Source: Hoylesella enoeca JCM 12259
Lineage (GTDB): Bacteria; Bacteroidota; Bacteroidia; Bacteroidales; Bacteroidaceae
NCBI RefSeq assembly: GCF_000613405.1
Contig: NZ_BAIX01000001.1
Span: forward strand, 62,001-126,000
Direction: 5' to 3'
DNA: 64,000 bases
A program made the position numbers and the translations under genes. Numbering within the stretch: the first letter of the stretch is position 1; each line of letters opens with the position of its first letter. The notes under the pieces are model-generated. The model was not told the origin of the DNA, did not search any database, and saw nothing but the letters and a program-made list of their open reading frames with translations. Shown here one piece after another: positions 18,622 through 28,359 of this stretch.

Positions 18622-20125
18622 TGTTTCAATGAAGCGTTGCATTATTATTGGCAGTGGATTAGGCGGTCTTTCGTGTGGCGTTATCCTCGCTCGGAACGGC
18701 TATCAGGTAACGATTCTCGAACAAGGAACACAAATCGGCGGTTGTCTTCAATGTTTCCGGCGAGACGGAGTGAAGTTCGAGACAGGGATGCATTTCATCG
18801 GAAGTGCCGAAAGAGGGCAGACTTTGCACCGTCTGATGCACTATCTTGAAATGGATAATATACCTTTGAGCAGGCTCGACAAGCACGGTTACGACGTTAT
18901 TTCACTGTCGGGTGAATGCTTTCGGTTGGCTAACGGTCGGGGGCCTTTCATCGAACAATTATCCGAAAGATTCCCGCACGAAACCGATCACATTGTTAAA
19001 TACTACGATTTAATTGAAGAAATAGCACAGGCTTCATCATTGCACTCATTGCGACAAGCCGACAGCAATGCTGCCATCAATACCGAATACCAGATACGGA
19101 GTATCGACAACGTCGTCGATTCGATCATTACCGACCCAATACTTCGCAATGTTCTCGTGGGAAATTTGCCGCTCTACGCTGCCGAAAAAGGTAAGACTCC
19201 CTTTGCCACTCACGCCTTTATTACCGACTTTTACAATCAAAGTGCCTTCCGAATACCCGGCGGAAGCGATGCCATTGTACATTCGTTGACCAACACTTTG
19301 CGGCGTTACGGCGGCGATGTGATGACCCGAAAGAAAGTCACCCGCATTCTTTGCGATAGCGAAAAAGCTACGGGTGTGGTCACAGAAGACGAAAGCCATT
19401 ATGCAGCCGACCTCATTTTAGCCTCCGTTCATCCCTCTCGATTGATTGAAATGCTGCCGAATACGCTACTAATACGACCTGCTTACAGGGCGCGTATACG
19501 TCAGTTGCCTAATACTACGGGTGTTTTCACTGTCTATATGAAATTCAAACCGGATGCAATGCCTTATTTAAATCACAATTATTATGGCTATCGCGGTCTA
19601 TCGCCGTGGGCTTGTGAGCAATACACCGACGATGATTGGCCTCGTGGATTCTTGTATATGCATCTGTGTCCGACCGTGACCGACGGTGCGATTCCGCGTT
19701 TTGCCGAGTGCGGCGAACTGTTGAGTTATATGCGATTCGATGAAGTAGAACGTTGGAAAGGCACCCAAGTGGGACATCGCGGAGCCGATTACGAAGCCTT
19801 TAAACAGGCTAAAGCCGAGCGTCTTATTGATGAGGCGGATCGCCAGTGTCCCGGTTTGAGGGCGGCGATAGCGGCTTATTGGACATCCACTCCACTCACT
19901 TACCTCGACTATACAGGTACGGAAGCAGGCTCGATGTACGGTGTTGCCAAAGACATTAACAAGGGAGCGGCCTGCCACGTACAGCATAAGACGAAGATTC
20001 CGAACCTTTTGCTCACCGGGCAGAACATCAATTCGCACGGAATGTTGGGCGTACTTGTAGGCACAATTGTCACTTGCAGCGAGCTGCTTACGGCCGAAAC
20101 CATTTATCAACAGATAAAAGAATGA
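18614..20125 (+). CDS. FAD-dependent oxidoreductase (phytoene desaturase-like), copy 1
   Basis: About 500 residues with an N-terminal dinucleotide-binding fold (IIGSGLGGLSCGVILARNG, then LEQGTQIGG) and a C-terminal FAD block (PNLLLTGQNINSHGMLGV). The overall pattern is that of the CrtI/NAD(P)-binding Rossmann oxidoreductases. No phytoene synthase is nearby, so a carotenoid role is unlikely; oxidation or desaturation of the polyene or its head group fits the context better. ATG 18614 overlaps the previous stop; ATG 18629 is an alternative. Copy 2 follows directly. Confidence 0.8.
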   Translation: MNDVSMKRCIIIGSGLGGLSCGVILARNGYQVTILEQGTQIGGCLQCFRRDGVKFETGMHFIGSAERGQTLHRLMHYLEMDNIPLSRLDKHGYDVISLSGECFRLANGRGPFIEQLSERFPHETDHIVKYYDLIEEIAQASSLHSLRQADSNAAINTEYQIRSIDNVVDSIITDPILRNVLVGNLPLYAAEKGKTPFATHAFITDFYNQSAFRIPGGSDAIVHSLTNTLRRYGGDVMTRKKVTRILCDSEKATGVVTEDESHYAADLILASVHPSRLIEMLPNTLLIRPAYRARIRQLPNTTGVFTVYMKFKPDAMPYLNHNYYGYRGLSPWACEQYTDDDWPRGFLYMHLCPTVTDGAIPRFAECGELLSYMRFDEVERWKGTQVGHRGADYEAFKQAKAERLIDEADRQCPGLRAAIAAYWTSTPLTYLDYTGTEAGSMYGVAKDINKGAACHVQHKTKIPNLLLTGQNINSHGMLGVLVGTIVTCSELLTAETIYQQIKE

Positions 20126-21611
20126 ATGCAGATATTATCATAATAGGTGGCGGTTTGGGCGGACTGACAACCGGAGCGTTGTTAGCCAAAGAGGGATTGC
20201 GCGTTATCGTCTTGGAGAAAAATGCCGTTATCGGCGGCGGTTTGCAGACTTTCAGACGCGGAAACATCGAGTTCGAGACCGGAATGCACATACTCGGAGG
20301 ATTCCGAAAGGGTGGAACCCTGCACCGACTCTGCACGTATCTCGGCATCATCGACCGTCTTCGGTTGCGCGATGTGGACGAGTGGTGTATGGATGAGATT
20401 ACTTACGGCGAAGACAACGCTACTTATCGCATTGCATCTGGTAGACAAGCATTTGCTGAAAGTCTTGCAGTCTACTTCCCTAAGCAGCGCGAACAGTTGC
20501 ACAATTATGTCGAAGCGCTCTATAAACTCACTGATGAGATCGACATATTTCATCTTCGACTCACCTCGGAAGGCATCGTTTCGCACAGCGAACAGTTTCT
20601 CTGGCCAGTCGATAAGTTCATTGCCCACTATGTCACCGACCAAAACTGCGCGACCTTCTGGCGTATATGAATCCGATGTATGGCGGTATTGAGGGACACA
20701 CACCTGCTTATATCCACGCACTGATCAACGTTCTCTACATCGAGGGGCCATCGCGTTTCGAGGGCGGGAGCCTGCAAATGGCTCTGGCTTTACAGGCAGT
20801 TATCGAGCAAGCAGGTGGTCGTGTTGTTGCCAATGCATCCGTAGAACATATTGAAGTATGCGAGAGAGAGGTAAAAAAGGTTGTGACGCGCAACGGTAAC
20901 GAATATCAGGCCGATCGCTATATAGCTGCTATTCATCCCTCGGAGCTATTTCGCATCATCGACGAGAGCGCTTTTCCACGTGCTTATCGCAATCGTTTGG
21001 AGAGCCTTCCGAATACTTATTCCACCTTCAACTTATTCATTGAGCTGCACGAAGGAGCATTTCCCTACATCAATCACACGTGTTATTACGAGCGCGATTA
21101 CCGTCATATCTGGCGCCTCGGCGAGTATATCGAGGGGCAATGGCCTGCCGGACTGATGTACATAACGCCCACTTCGGCCCATCAAGGACCGTTTGCCACG
21201 CATATGATCATCAACAGTATTATGCCGTATGAGGCTGTGGCACAATGGGAAAACACGTTGACGGGGCGACGAGGAACCGACTACGAGGCGTGGAAAAAGG
21301 CCCGACAAGAAGATGTTATCCAGCTGATGGAGTTGCGTTATCCCGACTTTCGGCGCGCTATCAAACGTATTTACACGGCCACACCACTCACTATTCGCGA
21401 CTATTTCCGCACCAAACACGGCTCGTTGTATGGTTATGCGAAAGACAGCGAAAACATTCTGCGCTCGCAAGTACCGATATTCACCAAGGTAAGCAACCTT
21501 TTATTGACGGGCCAGAATGTCGGACTTCACGGCATTTGCGGCGTTCCTCTCTCGGCGATTAACACTGCCGAGGCAATCGTGGGGGTGAATCAGATTATCC
21601 GAAAAATGTGA
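20122..21611 (+). CDS. FAD-dependent oxidoreductase (phytoene desaturase-like), copy 2, frameshifted
   Basis: About 496 residues, paralogous to the previous gene: IIIIGGGLGGLTTGALLAKEG, VIGGGLQTFRRG, GMHILGG, then NLLLTGQNVGLHGICGVPL. The frame breaks in the A run at 20642-20645. One extra A gives DQKLRDLLAYMNPMYGG, matching the equivalent part of copy 1 (DPILRNVLVGNLPLY). A tandem desaturase-like pair, rather than one gene, is unusual for an aryl-polyene cluster as I know it. Confidence 0.8.
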
Positions 21612-21673
21612 GATCAGCCGGTGAGTCTTTTATTTTCAGTAATTATCCATACATCCGTCGCGTTATTGAATTG

Positions 21674-22594
21674 ATGTTAAGAGCCTTTATCTTATCGGTT
21701 TTGATCCTATCATCGCCCGTCATGCGCGCCCAAATCCACATTTGGGAAGGAACGTGCGAATATGCACCAAACGTCACGCTCACACCTTATCTCCCGACAA
21801 CAAACGGTAAACACGCTGCGGTTATCATCTGTCCGGGCGGCAGTTATCATTGGCTCGACCGACAGGCAGAGGGCAGCGACGTGGCACTTTGGTTGCAATC
21901 ACAGGGCATTGCGGCCTTTGTGTTGAACTATCGGACGGTGGGCATCATTCCGTTTATCACCCATTCGCGCCTCCTTTTCAGAGGAGTGAGACATCCGGAT
22001 ATGCTCTGCGACATTCAGCGTGCCATCCAATTGGTGCGCGAAAGGGCGCAAACGTGGAATATAGCAACCGACAGTGTGGGCGTGATGGGCTTCTCGGCGG
22101 GGGGACATCTGGCAATGGCGGCGGCCGAATTTGCCGCAACCAACTTCCTGACTCTACTCGGAATACACGCCAACGTGTCGTTACGGCCCAACTTTGTAGC
22201 CGCTCTTTATCCTGTGGTTACACTCTCTGACAAGCGATTCGTGCACAAACGGTCGCGCAAAGGGCTGCTCGGTGAGTGGGGAAAGAGCAATAGACAAATG
22301 CGCGACTCACTCTCCTTAGAGCGCCATGTGCCGTCGGATTGTCCACCGGTGTTCATTGCCAATTGTGCCGATGACGCTATCGTGCATCCCGCAAATAGCA
22401 TTTTATTAGATTCTGCACTCACTATTCGCAACGTCACTCACCGTTATATTCGTTTCAAAACAGGCGGACACGGCTTCGGTGCAAGCCTTAAACGCGGCAC
22501 GGCAGAATGTCGGCAGTGGAAAGATCTGTTTCTATCCTGGTTGCGAGAAATATCTTTTGGCCATGCGATTAACCGTTTATCGCCCCCCAACTAA
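21674..22594 (+). CDS. Exported alpha/beta hydrolase (esterase-like)
   Basis: About 306 residues with a signal peptide (RAFILSVLILSSPVMRAQ) and an esterase fold: oxyanion block ICPGGSYHWL, nucleophile motif GFSAGG, Asp in NCADDAIV and His in GGHGFG. ATG 21674 is preferred because it starts the signal peptide; the in-frame ATG at 21608 overlaps the desaturase stop. The last residues (GHAINRLSPPN) and the stop codon lie in the 22-base repeat array, so the C-terminus may have been altered by the repeat. It might hydrolyse the polyene ester. Confidence 0.75.
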   Translation: MLRAFILSVLILSSPVMRAQIHIWEGTCEYAPNVTLTPYLPTTNGKHAAVIICPGGSYHWLDRQAEGSDVALWLQSQGIAAFVLNYRTVGIIPFITHSRLLFRGVRHPDMLCDIQRAIQLVRERAQTWNIATDSVGVMGFSAGGHLAMAAAEFAATNFLTLLGIHANVSLRPNFVAALYPVVTLSDKRFVHKRSRKGLLGEWGKSNRQMRDSLSLERHVPSDCPPVFIANCADDAIVHPANSILLDSALTIRNVTHRYIRFKTGGHGFGASLKRGTAECRQWKDLFLSWLREISFGHAINRLSPPN

Positions 22595-22632
22595 CGCTTC
22601 ATTGCCCGCCAACTGACGGTGAGTTACACGAC
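22567..22632. repeat. 22-base palindromic repeat array (3 units)
   Basis: Units begin at 22567 (GATTAACCGTTTATC), 22589 (AACTAACGCTTCATT) and 22611 (AACTGACGGTGAGTT), with linkers GCCC and GCCCGCC. The first unit and part of the second are coding for the end of the hydrolase; its TAA stop is within the second unit. Confidence 0.8.
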
Positions 22633-22682
22633 GAAAAACATTCTTTCCGGGTGTGAAAAATATTATCGTGTTGAGCAAACTC

Positions 22683-22770
22683 AATTTTATACCCGTATAA
22701 ATTCAATTTTACACGGGAGTAAATTCAAATTTAGACCCGTGTAAATTTAGTTTTACACGGGAGTAAAAAG
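22683..22770. repeat. Second-type 22-base array (4 units, ACACGGGAGT core)
   Basis: Units begin at 22683, 22705, 22727 and 22749. Cores are TTTATACCCGTATAAA, TTTTACACGGGAGTAAA, TTTAGACCCGTGTAAA and TTTTACACGGGAGTAAA. Units 1 and 3 carry CCCG and units 2 and 4 carry CGGG, so neighbouring units are roughly inverted copies. The period equals that of the main family but the sequence differs. It lies about 60 bases before a strong promoter. Confidence 0.8.
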
Positions 22771-22828
22771 AATCAATATCGCATATCAGTAGGAGGGAGT
22801 TACGTTGTGATAAAAATAATTCACCCGA

Positions 22829-22860
22829 TTTGTGAATGTAAAAACAATGTATTACTTTTG
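22829..22860 (+). promoter_or_regulatory. Consensus Bacteroidetes promoter
   Basis: TTTG at 22829-22832, a 20-base spacer and TACTTTTG at 22853-22860 match the TTTG/TAnnTTTG consensus closely. It would drive the small gene at 22947 and possibly the ligase-acyltransferase-MMPL block. Confidence 0.7.
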
Positions 22861-22946
22861 CAAAAGAGGAAGGAGTAAAGTTGTAAGGAGGAGTGCGTAA
22901 GCTGGTTGAACCGAATAGAAAAAGAAGAAAATCAAAAACGGAAGAG

Positions 22947-23129
22947 ATGAGAGCGGATAAGGAAATAGAATCATTTCTCAAAAAACTTGATGAAGGATTG
23001 AAGAGCGCCGAACGGCAGCTGTTGGAAGAGAAAGCCCTTCATAGCGAGTCTGTTGTGATGAGGAATGAGAACGGACAGATTGTAGACATTCCGGCAAAAG
23101 ATCCACTTGCCGAACATTTGCGTAATTGA
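22947..23129 (+). CDS. Small conserved-looking protein of unknown function
   Basis: 60 residues, highly charged and probably alpha-helical: KEIESFLKKLDEGLKSAERQ, then SVVMRNENGQIVDIPAKDPL. A strong promoter lies about 87 bases upstream and the reading frame looks protein-like, so I accept it as a gene. The ATG at 22947 follows a purine-rich stretch. No signal peptide or known domain is seen. It sits inside the polyene cluster between the hydrolase and the ligase. Confidence 0.55.
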   Translation: MRADKEIESFLKKLDEGLKSAERQLLEEKALHSESVVMRNENGQIVDIPAKDPLAEHLRN

Positions 23130-23160
23130 TAGCAAAGCAATGAGATAAAAACGGCATTGC

Positions 23161-23220
23161 AATTAACCGTTAATCGCATGACGGTTAAGTATTAAATGCT
23201 GCGCGTTTAACGCTTCATTG
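23161..23220. repeat. 22-base palindromic repeat array (3 units)
   Basis: Units begin at 23161 (AATTAACCGTTAATC), 23183 (GGTTAAGTATTAAAT) and 23205 (GTTTAACGCTTCATT). Linkers are GCATGAC and GCTGCGC. The array ends 8 bases before the ligase start codon, so it covers the usual ribosome-binding region. Confidence 0.75.
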
Positions 23221-23227
23221 AAAAGCA

Positions 23228-24577
23228 ATGAATATAGATGTAGTAAAACAACAACAACAGAGCATGTCACAAGACATCGAATTTCAATCGCCCGAAGCCA
23301 TCAAATGCTTTCAAGAAAAGCTGCTTCATAAACAGTTGGCGTACCTCAACACACATTCAAAATACTACCAACGGATGTTCGATCAGCACGGTATCGACAT
23401 CGCAAAGGTGCGGTATCTTGAAGACTTAACACGTCTCCCCTTCACCGAAAAACGCGACTTACAGCTCTTCAATGACGACTTTTTGTGTGTCGCGAAGAAT
23501 GAAATCATCGACTATATTACCACTTCCGGCACCTTGGGCGACCCCGTAACATTCGGCTGTACGGATCAAGACCTGGATAGATTGGCCTTCAATGAGGCCA
23601 AGTCTTTTGAATGTGCGGGACTCAAAAAGGGCAATATCGTGCAACTGATGACCACACTCGACAAGCGGTTTATGGCCGGAATGGCTTACTTTCTCGGGCT
23701 ACGCAAGTTGGGCGTAGGCGTTATTCGCGTGGGCAACGGCATTCCCGAACTGCAATGGGACACCGTAATGCGCATCCATCCGGACACCATTATGTGCGTG
23801 CCTTCATTTATTTTGCGGCTCATCGAATATGCAGAAGAACACGGAATCGATTACCGACACTCCTCCATCAGGCGCATTATCGGTATCGGCGAGGGACTTC
23901 GTGAACAGGATTTCACACTCAATCTGCTTGGCAGACGTATTCAAGAGAAGTGGCCCGAGGTACAACTCTTCGCCACTTATTCAAGTACTGAGATGGGTGC
24001 AACGTTTTCCGAGTGTGCGTTTGGTTGTGGCGGACATGTCCATCCCGAGTTAATCATTGTCGAAATCATTGGCAACGACGACCGTCCGGTGGCTGATGGC
24101 GAAACGGGTGAGGTCGTCGTGACCACGCTCAGCGTGCAAGCAATGCCGCTGTTAAGATTCAGAACAGGTGACATTGCAGCCAAACGTGTGGACAAATGCG
24201 AGTGCGGCAGGTGGGCATATCGGCTTACTCCGCTCGTGGGTCGTAAAAACAACCTCATCAAACTCAAAGGAACCACGCTCTATCCGCCCGCTATCAACGA
24301 CGTACTTGACAATACTTCTTACATAGAGAACTATGTGGTCATCGTGCGAGAGTCGGCGGCCGGTACCGACGAAGTCATTATTCGTGTTGGATTAAAGGCT
24401 GAATCGATTGGCAAATCGACCGAAAACGTCATCAAAGATTTGAGAGATCACTTCCGTTCACGCATTCGTGTGGCCCCCATTATTGAGATATTGCCGGCCG
24501 AAGAAGTGCAAAAAATCAACTTTCCGGCCAAAAGTCGTAAGCCCATTAAATTCATCGACGAACGCAAAAAACAATGA
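23228..24577 (+). CDS. Phenylacetate-CoA ligase-like adenylating enzyme
   Basis: 449 residues of the PaaK branch of the ANL superfamily: TTSGTLGDPVTF (P-loop), YSSTEMGATFSEC (motif with the Glu), LLRFRTGDIA and VGRKNNLIKLKG. A CECG pair near residue 320 resembles the metal-binding cysteines of some PaaK proteins. With a tyrosine ammonia-lyase in the cluster the likely substrate is 4-coumarate, activated for loading on an ACP. The gene overlaps the next by 4 bases. Confidence 0.85.
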   Translation: MNIDVVKQQQQSMSQDIEFQSPEAIKCFQEKLLHKQLAYLNTHSKYYQRMFDQHGIDIAKVRYLEDLTRLPFTEKRDLQLFNDDFLCVAKNEIIDYITTSGTLGDPVTFGCTDQDLDRLAFNEAKSFECAGLKKGNIVQLMTTLDKRFMAGMAYFLGLRKLGVGVIRVGNGIPELQWDTVMRIHPDTIMCVPSFILRLIEYAEEHGIDYRHSSIRRIIGIGEGLREQDFTLNLLGRRIQEKWPEVQLFATYSSTEMGATFSECAFGCGGHVHPELIIVEIIGNDDRPVADGETGEVVVTTLSVQAMPLLRFRTGDIAAKRVDKCECGRWAYRLTPLVGRKNNLIKLKGTTLYPPAINDVLDNTSYIENYVVIVRESAAGTDEVIIRVGLKAESIGKSTENVIKDLRDHFRSRIRVAPIIEILPAEEVQKINFPAKSRKPIKFIDERKKQ

Positions 24578-25713
24578 CACACACCGCAGAAAACCATTAT
24601 TCGCCCGGCTTTTTCGATGATATCCGGCCCTATAACGACGCGGAAATACCCGCAGCGATGCACCGGATTGCCAATAGCAAACTATTGCCGAAGTTGGCAG
24701 CGTTTATCTTTCCCGACACGCCTGTGGATGAAATTCGGTCGATGTTGCGTGAAATTAAAACGTCGGATGAGTTTCAACACAAGGTGATGTACGATTTCAA
24801 CGTACAGGTAATCAAGCATTCGGTAACGCAATTTACCTGCAACGGTTTGCAACATTTGTCTCCGTCGCAGCCTTATATATTCGTAAGCAACCATCGCGAC
24901 ATCGTTCTCGACGCATCGCTTTTGCAATATGCGTTGGTCAACGCGGGCTTCCCGACCTGCGAAATCACGTTCGGCGCCAATCTGATGTGCCATCCATTGC
25001 TCATCGATATAGGTAAAAGCAATAAGATGTTTCGTGTGGAACGTGGTGGAAATGCACGTGAATTTTATCGTAGTTCACTGCATTTATCGCAATATATTCA
25101 CTATGTTTTGACGCACAAGAAGTCGTCTGTTTGGATCGCACAACGCAACGGCCGCACTAAGAACGGCATTGATGCGACCGATCAAGGACTGATCAATATG
25201 TTTTCAATGGCGGGCGGACGCGATAAGATTCAAACGCTTTCGGAACTTCATATCGTGCCCGTGGCCGTGAGTTATGAATGGGAACCCTGCGATATTCTTA
25301 AAGTTCGGGAACTCCATCAGGCGCGAACCGCGAAGTATGTAAAGCGTCCCGGCGAAGACATCGACAGTATTCTGACAGGCATTTTACAGCCGAAAGGGCG
25401 CGTGCATATTGAAGTCTGCGAACCATTGACGGCCGATGAACTCCTCGTTTATCGTGGGCTTTCTTCGCACGAAATCGTGAATCATGTGGCAAAACTCATC
25501 GATCGTCGTATCATCAGTCATTATCGGCTGATGACTAACAATTACTTGGCTTACGATTTGATGCATATTGCATCGCGACCAACGGCTTTTTGCACTGCAA
25601 AAGAGCGTTCGTTGTTTGTCGATAGAATGAATTCGCTGTCTGACTCGGCATTGCGCGAAATCTTTCTGGGCATTTATGCCAACCCCGTTATCTCCCAACG
25701 AACACTCAAATAA
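24574..25713 (+). CDS. PlsC-like acyltransferase of polyene cluster
   Basis: 379 residues with an acyltransferase block 1 variant (SNHRDIVLD, His107) and block 3 WIAQRNGRTKNG, as in Bacteroidetes 1-acyl-glycerol-phosphate acyltransferase homologues. No clear membrane segment. This is the third acyltransferase of the cluster, after the LpxL-like protein and the GT2/PlsC fusion, so the product may carry more than one acyl group. It starts in the stop of the ligase and is followed by the MMPL gene after 8 bases. Confidence 0.75.
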   Translation: MTHTAENHYSPGFFDDIRPYNDAEIPAAMHRIANSKLLPKLAAFIFPDTPVDEIRSMLREIKTSDEFQHKVMYDFNVQVIKHSVTQFTCNGLQHLSPSQPYIFVSNHRDIVLDASLLQYALVNAGFPTCEITFGANLMCHPLLIDIGKSNKMFRVERGGNAREFYRSSLHLSQYIHYVLTHKKSSVWIAQRNGRTKNGIDATDQGLINMFSMAGGRDKIQTLSELHIVPVAVSYEWEPCDILKVRELHQARTAKYVKRPGEDIDSILTGILQPKGRVHIEVCEPLTADELLVYRGLSSHEIVNHVAKLIDRRIISHYRLMTNNYLAYDLMHIASRPTAFCTAKERSLFVDRMNSLSDSALREIFLGIYANPVISQRTLK

Positions 25714-25721
25714 GTAGGAAG

Positions 25722-28132
25722 ATGACGACCTTTGTACTGCGTTTGTACGACTATCTGCATCGAAACCGATGGCTCTGTTATGTGCTTTTGGCCGCGATTG
25801 TCGTTGGATCGATATTGCTCACGCTGCGTCTTCGTTTTAATGAAGACATCAGTGACTTTCTGCCTAATGATGAGGCATATCAGAAATCGATGTCGATTTA
25901 TCAGCAAATCAATGCGGCCGACCGCATCTTCGTTGTCTTCCAGTTGCGCGATTCATCGCAAATCGATCCCGAAAAAATCATTCCTGCGGTCGAATTATTC
26001 GGCCAACGAACAGTCCGGGAACATTGGAAAACAACATCACAAGTGGATTATGACAAGCTGATGGGCATCGCTTCGTTCGTTTATCGCAATGCACCACTCT
26101 TCCTGACAGCTACCGATTATAAGCGAATGGAACGCCAACTGGCACCCGACAGCATTGCTTCGGCCCTGAAACGAGCACAAGAACAACTGCTGTTTCCTGC
26201 TGGTAGCCTTGTAAGTAACAACATTCAGCGCGACCCTTTGGGACTGTTCACACCCTTGATAACTCGACTTCAAACTGCCAATAGCAGCATTCGCTATGCG
26301 CTCAATGACAGTTTCATCTTCACGCCCGATAGCAAACGTGCCATTGTTATGATTGATTCACCTTACGGTTCGAGCGAAACGAGCAAAAACAATGCGTTGA
26401 TCGGTCGGGTGAATGATGCTGCATCAGCTGTCGAAAAAGCCGTTCCGGGTGTGCAGATACAAGTGACCGGCGCACCCGTTATCGCCGTTCAGAATGCGCA
26501 GCAAATCAAAACCGACAGTCTTTGGGCTGTGAGTATCGCCGCCGTTCTTATCCTTTCGCTGCTCTTTTACGCATTACGCAGTCTCCGCAAGATGTTATTC
26601 ATCGTGGTTTCGTTGGCTTTCGGTTGGCTCATTGCTATGGCAGGGATGTCGGTTTTGCACCAACACGTGTCGGTAATCGTGCTCGGCATCGCTCGATTAT
26701 CATCGGCATTGCTGTCAATTATCCGTTACATTTTGTCGCGCATCTATCCCATCAGCCTTCGCCTCGCGCCGTTTTGAAAGACATTGCCGAGCCTTTGGTC
26801 ATCGGAAACATCACTACTGTGGGAGCGTTTTGCGCCTTGATACCGCTCGATTCTACCGCTTTGCGCGACTTAGGCATATTTGCTGCGTTGATGTTAATGG
26901 GCACAATCCTCTTCGTTATGGTCTTTTTGCCCCACCTTTGCAAGCAAAACGCAGTGCAAAAAGTGGTCGGCCAGCTGCAGGAAGAGACGAACGAGACCGC
27001 AGAATACATCCCAACTTATCCTCGCAACAAATGGGTCGTCGGCTTGCTCATCATTATCACACTCGTGTTGGGCTATTTCAGTCTTTTCACTTCGTTTGAT
27101 ACGAATATGCAAAAGATCAACTATCTCAAACCCGAACAGCGTGAGTTGTTGGCCCATCTCAGTAAAATGCGTAACGAAACACCTGGCGAAACACAGCTAT
27201 ACGTTGTCTCTGATGGGGCAACTGTTGATCAGGCGTTGATGCGAAGCGAGCAAGACGCTCCCGATGCGTTCGTTACCAGCCGACGCGAACAGCAGCGACG
27301 GATTGACCGATGGCATAATTTCGTGCACCGAAACCATATTGCACTCTATGAAACGCTGCCTCGAACGGCCACTCAATACGGTTTTTCAACAGAGGCTTTT
27401 GCTGATTTCGATACGCTTCTAAACAGACCTTTCCATCCTCAAAACATCGATTTCTTCGCACCGCTCACGGCCAATGGTATTGGTACGCGCATCATTGGAC
27501 ATACTGCTGTATGCGTGATGAATGTGCCGAATGCAGTTTCAGATAGCATCATTACAGCTTATTCACAACGCAATGACGGAAGATGGGCTTTCGACGTGCA
27601 ATCAATGAACAATGCGATAGCCACTTCGCTGTCCGACAACTTCAATTATATCGGTTGGGCTTGTGGGTTGATCGTATTCGTATTCTTATGGCTTTCGTTT
27701 GGAAAATTCGTTCATGCGCTCATCGCTTTCATGCCGATGGCTGTGTCGTGGCTATGGATTCTCGGCACAATGCACCTTTTGGGAATCCGTTTCAATCTTG
27801 TAAATATCATCCTGGCCACGTTTATTTTCGGTCAAGGCGACGATTACAGCATTTTCATTACAGAAGGTTTGATCTACGAACGCACACACCATCGCCGTAT
27901 TCTCGCCTCTTACAAGCGCAGCATCATGCTGTCGGCTGCGGTCATGTTTATCGGTATGGGCACGCTGATTGTGGCTCGACACCCGGCTCTTCATTCATTA
28001 GGCGAGATCACGATAGTGGGTATGGCGTCGGTGGTTGCTATGACTTACGTGCTTCCTCCCATCGTTTTCGGATGGTATGTGCGGAAGAGTGAGAGGATGA
28101 AAAAGGGAAAGAGTGAAAAAAGGAAAGGATGA
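25722..28132 (+). CDS. MMPL/RND-family exporter, frameshifted
   Basis: About 804 residues with RND layout: a first membrane segment at about 18-36, a large periplasmic loop (EDISDFLPNDEAYQKS), a block of membrane segments from about 265, a second loop and a second block near the C-terminus (FNLVNIILATFIFGQGDDYSIF). The frame breaks at 26691, where ATCGCTCG should read ATCGGCTCG to give VLGIGSIIIGIAVNYPLHF. MMPL exporters are standard in aryl-polyene clusters and are thought to export the lipid-linked pigment. It is the last gene of the cluster. Confidence 0.87.
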
Positions 28133-28142
28133 AAAGCGTTAT

Positions 28143-28230
28143 AACTAACGCTCAATTGGCGTGCAATGAAGCGTTAGTTGGCGTGCGATTAAGGCTTAAT
28201 CGGCGTGCAACTAACGGTTAACAGCATAGC
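28143..28230. repeat. 22-base palindromic repeat array (4 units), best example
   Basis: Units begin at 28143, 28165, 28187 and 28209. Cores are AACTAACGCTCAATTG, AATGAAGCGTTAGTTG, GATTAAGGCTTAATCG and AACTAACGGTTAAC. The first three are each followed by the same linker, GCGTGC. It lies between the MMPL gene and serB. Confidence 0.9.
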
Positions 28231-28359
28231 TTATGATGCAGGATGAAACGAAGTGCGATATTAAGTTGATGACACAGGATGAATTAGCTGCAAATTATCG
28301 GGGATCTTTTGGGCATCTTATATAAATCCATTAACTTCGCGTATAAAAGTAATACATGT

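Noticed and set aside
18614..21611. Carotenoid biosynthesis
   Set aside because: Only desaturase-like genes are present; no phytoene synthase or cyclase is seen in the window.
22893..22946. Longer start for the small protein at 22947
   Set aside because: The upstream in-frame codons are lysine-rich leader-like sequence close to the promoter; the ATG at 22947 has the better ribosome-binding region.
28143..28230. CRISPR array
   Set aside because: Units are degenerate palindromes repeating every 22 bases with 6-7-base linkers. There are no unique spacers of constant length, no identical repeats and no cas genes.
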